From the NCBI GenBank assembly GCA_015680685.1, contig MNCI01020980.1:458541-522540 (forward strand): DNA of 64,000 nt, written 5' to 3'. Both the position numbers and the translations under genes were made by a program. Below the pieces are notes generated by a model. That model was given only the letters and a program-made list of their open reading frames with translations, did not search any database and had not been told where the DNA came from. This document shows, one piece after another, positions 58,857-64,000 of the stretch. Positions within the stretch are counted from its first letter, which is position 1. Each line of letters opens with the position of its first letter. This DNA comes from Gnetum montanum (taxonomy: Eukaryota > Streptophyta > Gnetopsida > Gnetales > Gnetaceae).

Positions 58857-59197
58857 TCAAGCGGCCTTGTCAGCCTTCTGTTTCTTAGGCATTCTGTAAC
58901 CCCCAACAACACAGGCATGATCCCTTTCAAATGGCTCTAATGTCACTTGCTCAAACGGTTTAAACTACTCCTTCTGCAGTTTCTTTACCTCCTAAGAAAA
59001 CACTGCCTTTGCTGGTACACCGGAATCAATATAGTTGGCCTAAACAAACATATAGAATAGTTAGTTGAATAATGTTACCTCAAGTAGCATAGCATTGAAG
59101 TAGTAAAAGAGATCTCCCTGAAGCATACCTTGATAGATATTACAAAATGACCTCCGTTCTTCAAAAAATGGTGAGCATTTAAGGCAACAATTCGAGG
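58857..59197 (-). pseudogene. Fibrillarin, last two coding exons (pseudogene fragment)
   Basis: Fibrillarin is the nucleolar box C/D snoRNP 2'-O-methyltransferase for rRNA. The exon 59197-59129 (69 nt) reads [19 protein letters not shown] then ISIK, flanked by TCACAG and GTATGC. After an 89-nt intron, the last exon 59039-58857 (61 codons) reads ANYIDSGVPAKAVFS, stop, EVKKLQKE, stop, [20 protein letters not shown], then [15 protein letters not shown] and TGA. The family has Gln or similar near both stops, so CAG to TAG is likely. Introns are kept, so it is not a processed copy. The upstream exons would lie to the right, beyond element E. Confidence 0.9.
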
Positions 59198-59750
59198 CTG
59201 TGACAAGTAAATAAATTAAACTCTTTTAGCCTTATAATGTTCCCATAAATCATAAATTAACTATAGCCTACCTAAAATGATAATGATGAATTGTTCTACA
59301 TGAGAACCATTTTTTAAGTGTTCTGTTATGAACATAGGATAGGGTAACATTCAATACATTATATCATGAAACCATGTAAATTACGTAAACATAAAATACA
59401 CCATGGCATTAGACACTCGATTGGCATCATCCAATCATGATGTTCTGAAGGGGAATCCGAGTAAATTCATCCTTTACTAGGCAACCACTTTCATTAGATA
59501 ATTATGCAAAGATGTATTAAAAGGAAATTACAGACAACGTTGGACAAAAAAGAACCACAAAACTTTGACTAATCAAAAGTAGCCTTCAACAAAGAGCATT
59601 TTAGAGCATCAGAAATTTGGGTGACATTAACCATAATGTTTGACAGATGCACTCTTCTTCCTTTGCTTGTTGACATTTCAAATATAAACTTAATATCAAA
59701 AAAACTACTACCAAAAGAAAAAGGCAAGCATTTCTAAATATACCAACAAG
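59198..59750 (-). other. Probable fibrillarin intron, interrupted by element E
   Basis: AT-rich, no coding. It begins with a good acceptor (TTGTCACAG) for the exon to its left and ends at E's LTR. ACAAG (59746-59750) is the predicted target-site copy of E. Confidence 0.55.
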
Positions 59751-60377
59751 TGTAATGATGGAAAATGTTGGTCACTGGAAACACCGAATGGGAATCCATG
59801 TACACAATTCTAACCTCGGATCTGTGCCAGGGCCATGTTGGAGAAGACGAATCTGAGGTACCCTGAACGATCTTGTCGATCAGACAGGGACTTATTTGAT
59901 TAGTAAAAATTTTGTAATAATTGGATGACAAAAGGGGGATCCCAATGAGGGGATATAATGTCGTTAATCCTGAAAGTAATTGAAAATGATGTAAAAGATT
60001 TAATGCAATTGCAAAATCTGTATAAATAGGACATAAGAAATTGGATTTATAGAGAGTGCAATCCCAAGATTTAGGATTTAACTTATGAACAAAATATATT
60101 GGATACAATGATCACAGGTAGACTTTGATTTGGACGAAGTACATGCTAGTAGCAAGAAATTTATTTAAAGATGAAACAAGCAAAGGTCAATCTACCTTGT
60201 TCTAGCTAATCTAGGTGCAAGGAAGTCAGACCCAAGGCAGAATCTTTGTTAACCGATTGTTCTTGATCAATTATTCTTGCCAATCCCCTCCAATGTTCTC
60301 ATGATCGCTGATCTTCTTTTGCTCTCTTGTCAATCTTGAAATTTTTTTTGCCCCCCTTTGATCTTTGTGAACTGGAA

Positions 60378-60385
60378 TATTTATA
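60378..60385 (-). promoter_or_regulatory. TATA box of element E LTR
   Basis: TATAAATA on the minus strand (CCTTATAAATATTCCAG), aligned with A and B. Confidence 0.75.
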
Positions 60386-60847
60386 AGGCTAGGGTTAGGA
60401 GAAAAACACAGTTTGGATGACGCGTGTCCTAAACTTATAAGATTTTTTTGACTTGATGTGTTTGTGTATGAAACTTGTAGCACCATGCTACATTACGCTC
60501 CAAAGCATAATGCATCGTAAAAAACTCTCATTGGGGTTTTGTCGTTGCTTACATTACGTTGCATCGCACTGGATTACAATGCATAGCGTAGTTCGGCGTA
60601 AAGTAGCAAACCTATAAAAAATTGGAGTGTTGTTGTTGTGCTTCTTTTGTTCCTAATCAGTGGTTCCGGGGTTTATTATGCTACACTGTGTAATGTAGCG
60701 TAACAGGCCCCTTGACAAAAAAAAAAAAAAAACTTGTTGAACTGCGTGGTACACTGCGGATTGTTGTTTAAACCTTTAAGATTTTGCTGGCTGATCGAAG
60801 TCATGAATCCTGTCATCTTTGTTGCTATGATAGAACTACCTTCTGGT

Positions 60848-60899
60848 CATTACGCTGCATTAAGCTATGTTACACTATGTTGCGTAATGCAGCGTAATG
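60848..60899. other. Perfect 15-bp hairpin in element E LTR
   Basis: CATTACGCTGCATTA (60848-60862) and TAATGCAGCGTAATG (60885-60899) are exact reverse complements with a 22-base loop. It is the best example of a type repeated several times in the LTRs of A, B and E. Confidence 0.9.
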
Positions 60900-61135
60900 T
60901 GCCAAAATTTAAGATTTCACAGAAAACTTGTAAAGCTTTGAAGGCCTGCCATTGTGCATCCCTTGTTTTGTTCTATCCTTTGGAGTTTATTTGCATGCAC
61001 TATGGTGCACAACATGACACAACCATTGCTTTAGCTGAAAAGGGAACTTGCTGAGCTGCGACTTGTCGCCAATCCTTGCCAAAATCGTAAGGCTTTGCTG
61101 AACCATTGAGGTCTTGACATTTTCACGGTGTTTCA

Positions 61136-61195
61136 ATGGCCCCTCTTTGTTGATGTTTAGAGGACTTGCCTGAAAGACATCGACAAAGAATACAA
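61136..61195 (-). promoter_or_regulatory. Polypurine tract within an inverted repeat (E)
   Basis: On the minus strand CAACAAAGAGGGGCCAT precedes TGAAACACC. The left arm is TATTCTTTGTCGATGTC and the right arm AACATCAACAAAGAGG. Confidence 0.75.
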
Positions 61196-62350
61196 AACAT
61201 CAGAAAGGTAAAGGGACCAACAACATTTGTTAGCAATTGCTCAAATGTTGCTCTGTCAAACCTGGAAGTGCAAAGGTGGGGGGGGGGGGNGGAAGTGCAA
61301 AGGTGGGGAGAAGAAAGCATAGGAGGGATTTTATAGCAATGAGAGAAGGGAGGTTCGGGGAAGACTCAAGCATGTGATCATGAACCTTTCGCAAACAAGT
61401 CATTAGGCATCTTTTCACGAGTGTATTTGTGAGAAGTTATGCCGCCATATTACATATGAAGGGTGTGCATGGACGAGTTGTGTTACGTTCGCATGGCCTG
61501 GATGAGTTGTTTTACATCCATTTTGCCAACCCCCCCNCTCTTTTTTCTGAATTACATTTCACTAGGTAAGTTGCGTTACACCAGTTCATGGACATGAAAA
61601 TGTGAAAGAACTTGATTGAATGTTCATGCTTTGTACAAACAAAGAGAAGGGTAAAGGCGGTCATAAGGATAAGGGAAGGGGAAAGCGAAGTAGGGTATCT
61701 GATGGAGGGAGAGGTAGGGTTCACACTCTAAGTAGCCAAGCTAATCTGAGTAGCCACTTTAAAATGCCGCAATGCTTCACCTTCTGATGAATGCATTTTC
61801 GATCAACGCTGTCATAACAAATAACCTGCAAAACATAATAGAGAATAGAGAGTAAAAGTAATCGTCTTAATCGCTAAGGAGGGAGGCTATTGAAATAAGT
61901 GTCATCCAAAGAAAAAAGGAGAGCGAAGGCCATGAAAGAGGAACCATAGCAAAGAGCAAGGGTTCCTATGTTGATGTCGTAGTTCATGCAACTGCCATCG
62001 ATAGCTAGATTCATCTTGCTTCATCGACTAGGCAAAGAACCAGTCGGGTGAACCTACTAAGCTAGAATCTGGTGACGGTGATGGGTGGAGGCTACTAAAA
62101 CCATGGATAGCCATAGTTTCTTTGAGACCCCAAGTGGCAAAGTTGATCCTAGGAGGTGCAACTAATGAGTGGTTGTCGTAGCAACATCTCCAAGGGATCA
62201 GTAGCATGCCTTTTGGCATATCCGAGGAATTAGTAGGATGCTAGTGAGATAACAACATTGTGTCTGCTCCAACGCCTTACTTGTACCATCTGGTAGGTAG
62301 GCAGTGCAAGAGTGATCACACTCGCCTGCTTTGTGGATTGTCTATTGACA
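61196..62350 (-). other. Distal 3' untranslated region of element E
   Basis: Homologous to A 12266-13394 (for example CTACTAATTCCTCGGATATG on the minus strand near 62240). No coding. It contains two single-N gaps next to G or C runs (61290 and 61537), the first with an 18-base repeat on both sides. Confidence 0.6.
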
Positions 62351-62369
62351 GATTCTAGTTTTGAGTCCT

Positions 62370-62740
62370 GGTTGACTGTTGTTGCTGGTTTTAAGCCTAA
62401 GCAGGCCGTGGTCCCGATTTAAAGTCTGGGCAGACTGATACCTGCTAGTTTTACATCGTAGCAGATGGTGGAAGAGCTAGTTTATGGTCCCAGCAGACCA
62501 TGTTGTGGGTGTTAGTTTTATGTCATAACCTGGGACAAGTCTATGCTAGTTTAGCATCTTAGCAGATGTATGCTTACCTTGCCAATTTCATGTCATGGCA
62601 GACGATCGAAAACTCTACCAGTTTAGCATCTTGGCTGATGCGTGCAAGAAATGCCAGTTTTATGTCATGGTGGACGTGTACAAATTTGCTAGTTTTACGT
62701 CGTAGTAGACGTGTGTTACGTTTACACTTGAGCCGAGTCA
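62370..62740 (-). repeat. 3'UTR array of element E
   Basis: About 11 units. On the minus strand they read CCATGACATAAAACTGGCA and CAAGATGCTAAACTGG, again coding a repeated H-D-x-K-L-A peptide in one frame for part of the array. Confidence 0.85.
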
Positions 62741-62756
62741 GCATTTAGATGCAGTT

Positions 62757-64000
62757 TTACTTCAAATACAGATGATTCACTGGATTTGGGTGTTCATTGC
62801 TGTCAATATTTGCTAACTTGAATGCTCCGTTGCCATATGCGCCAACAACTAGGAAAGGGCCCTCCCAATTTGCAGAGAATTTGCCTACTAATTCATGAAT
62901 GGCCTTGAGAACTAAGTGTCCTTTCTTGATCGATCATTGACATAGATTGTGCTGATGCTTCTGTCTCTATTTGTCTTGATATCTTTCGATGGTGTCAAGC
63001 ATTTGGATGTGCTTCTCCTCCACTGCGTCCAAATCCACTATCCTAGACTTGTTATGTTGAGTCTCATTTATAACCATGGAGAGGACTATTCGTAATGAGG
63101 GGATTTGTAGTTCCAAGGGCAACACTGCTTCGGATCCATAGACTAGGCTATAGGGCATCCTGTCTGTAGCTGTTCTGCATGTTGTACGATATGCCCATAG
63201 CACATAGAGGATTTTCTCGTGCCATCGCCTTTTGTTGTTGCTGAGCATCTTTTTCATCAAGTAGACAACTTTGTTCGTTGCCTCTACTTAACTATTTGCT
63301 TGTGGGTAATAGGATGAAGAAAAAGACTGCTTGATACCAAGATTATTGCAAAAAGATTTGGTTTCTGTACTACTAAATTGTGGCCCGTTGTCAGTCACAA
63401 TAGTCATAGGGAAGCCAAATCTAGCTACTATGTTGTCTAAGATGAAATGGAAAACTTGTTGGAATGTAATCTTATGTAAGAGGATAGCCTAGACCCACTA
63501 CATGAAGTACTCAATGGCAGTGATAATGAAGCTATGTCCCACGGAAGATTTAGGTGTAATGGGACCTATGATATCTAGTTCCCATCGTTGGAATGGCCAA
63601 GTGATCTATGTAGTGTGTAACTCAGTTGGTGACACATGTATTAAGTTTGCATAACACTAGCACGTGTCACATGTCTTAGCCTTAGTAAAGCAGTCTTTTT
63701 CCATATACGGCCAGTAGCACCCTAGGCATCTGATTTTAGCAGCCATAGCTCGCGGGGCTACGTGTCCTCCACACAGCCCCTCGTGGACTTCGCTAACTAT
63801 TCGTTGTGCTTGGTCATTATTAACATAGGTTAGCAATACCCCATCGAATGAGCGTCTACGGAGAGTATTGTCTCTGATGATGACGTATTACCTGGCATGC
63901 TTGCGTACTACATCTTTTTGCACATGTGTTAGCTCATGCGATGGTTCTCCATGCAGAAGGTAAGTCTTAATGTTGTCGTACCATTTTGGTGTTCCTCCCA
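62757..64000 (-). pseudogene. int: Integrase of element E (5' part cut by window edge)
   Basis: All three core residues are visible: RWELDIIGP (about 63590), VTDNGPQFSS (about 63400) and VEATNK (about 63280). A stop lies next to the Glu block. The open frame 63260-62967 has LYVLWAYRTTCRTATDRMPY and VYGSEAVLPLEL. The C-terminus ends NPVNHLYLK before the stop at 62757-62759. The right edge is the aRNH-integrase linker (WYDNIKTYLLHGEPSHELT). Confidence 0.9.

Larger units (their letters stand above)
59751..61135 (-). repeat. 3' LTR of element E
   Basis: 1,385 bp, TGTAATG at 59751 to GGTGTTTCA at 61135. It shares AAGTCCCTGTCTGATCGAC (about 59880) with the A/B LTR. TATA box at 60378-60385. Several inverted repeats of TACGC/GCGTA words lie at 60480-60900. 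Confidence 0.88.
59751..64000 (-). mobile_element. Element E: 3' end of a Tat-lineage element
   Basis: On the minus strand: integrase (running in from the right edge), 3'UTR array, distal 3'UTR, purine tract, LTR. It belongs with A and B by LTR and 3'UTR similarity. The rest lies beyond 64000. Confidence 0.9.

Noticed and set aside
1-64000. tRNA, rRNA or snRNA genes
   Set aside because: I looked for conserved boxes and clover-leaf arms and saw none. The tRNA-like words are only the primer-binding sites.

Overview
The window is a nested pile of decayed plant retrotransposons with a small scrap of a host gene. The organism is a land plant with a large, heavily methylated, repeat-rich genome. 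The reasons are: Ty3/gypsy elements of the Tat (Ogre/TatI-III) lineage, recognisable by a second, archaeal-type RNase H (aRNH) between RNase H and integrase; a plant-type LINE; introns of about 80-95 nt with GT/AG ends; and the last two coding exons of a fibrillarin gene. I cannot name the species. No gene here looks intact.

Layout. (1) 1-15041, + strand: element A, with gag, protease (PR), an opposite-strand gene (3705-7701), RT-RNase H, aRNH, integrase (INT), a 3'UTR repeat array and an LTR (13460-15041). (2) 13460-23671, + strand: element B shares that LTR, has lost gag, PR and most of the opposite-strand gene, and ends in its own LTR (22075-23671). (3) 23672-31586, - strand: the 5' half of element C (PR, gag, leader, primer-binding site, LTR), containing an 877-bp exact duplication across a single N that is almost certainly an assembly error. 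C sits in an older Ty3 RT relic (31592-32060). (4) 34065-53041, - strand: element D, complete, 18,977 bp, bounded by the 5-bp target duplication GAGTG and inserted in ORF1 of a LINE whose halves lie at about 33196-34064 and 53047-58172. (5) 58857-59197, - strand: two fibrillarin exons with two TAG stops. (6) 59751-64000, - strand: the 3' end of element E, apparently inserted in the next fibrillarin intron and running off the window.

The most interesting content is a multi-exon gene on the strand opposite to gag-pol, in the same slot (between PR and RT) in A, B and D. Its exon phases and splice sites are conserved, and the first exon is 119, 119 and 117 nt long. I do not recognise its product. 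In A and D the slot is flanked by arrays of a degenerate motif with the core TTAAACTAG; the same motif forms the 3'UTR arrays and occurs more than 50 times here. In Ogre elements the PR-RT spacer is an intron of the sense transcript, so this antisense gene may lie inside a sense intron.

A, B and E form one subfamily (LTR hairpins built from TACGC/GCGTA) and C and D another (LTRs with ~180-bp subrepeats built from CACGCT/AGCGTG). They share LTR ends (TGAAACACC...TACA), a TATAAATA box, a purine tract set in an inverted repeat, and related primer-binding sites. The stops in old coding regions are largely explained by C-to-T change at CHG or CG sites, as expected from long methylation.
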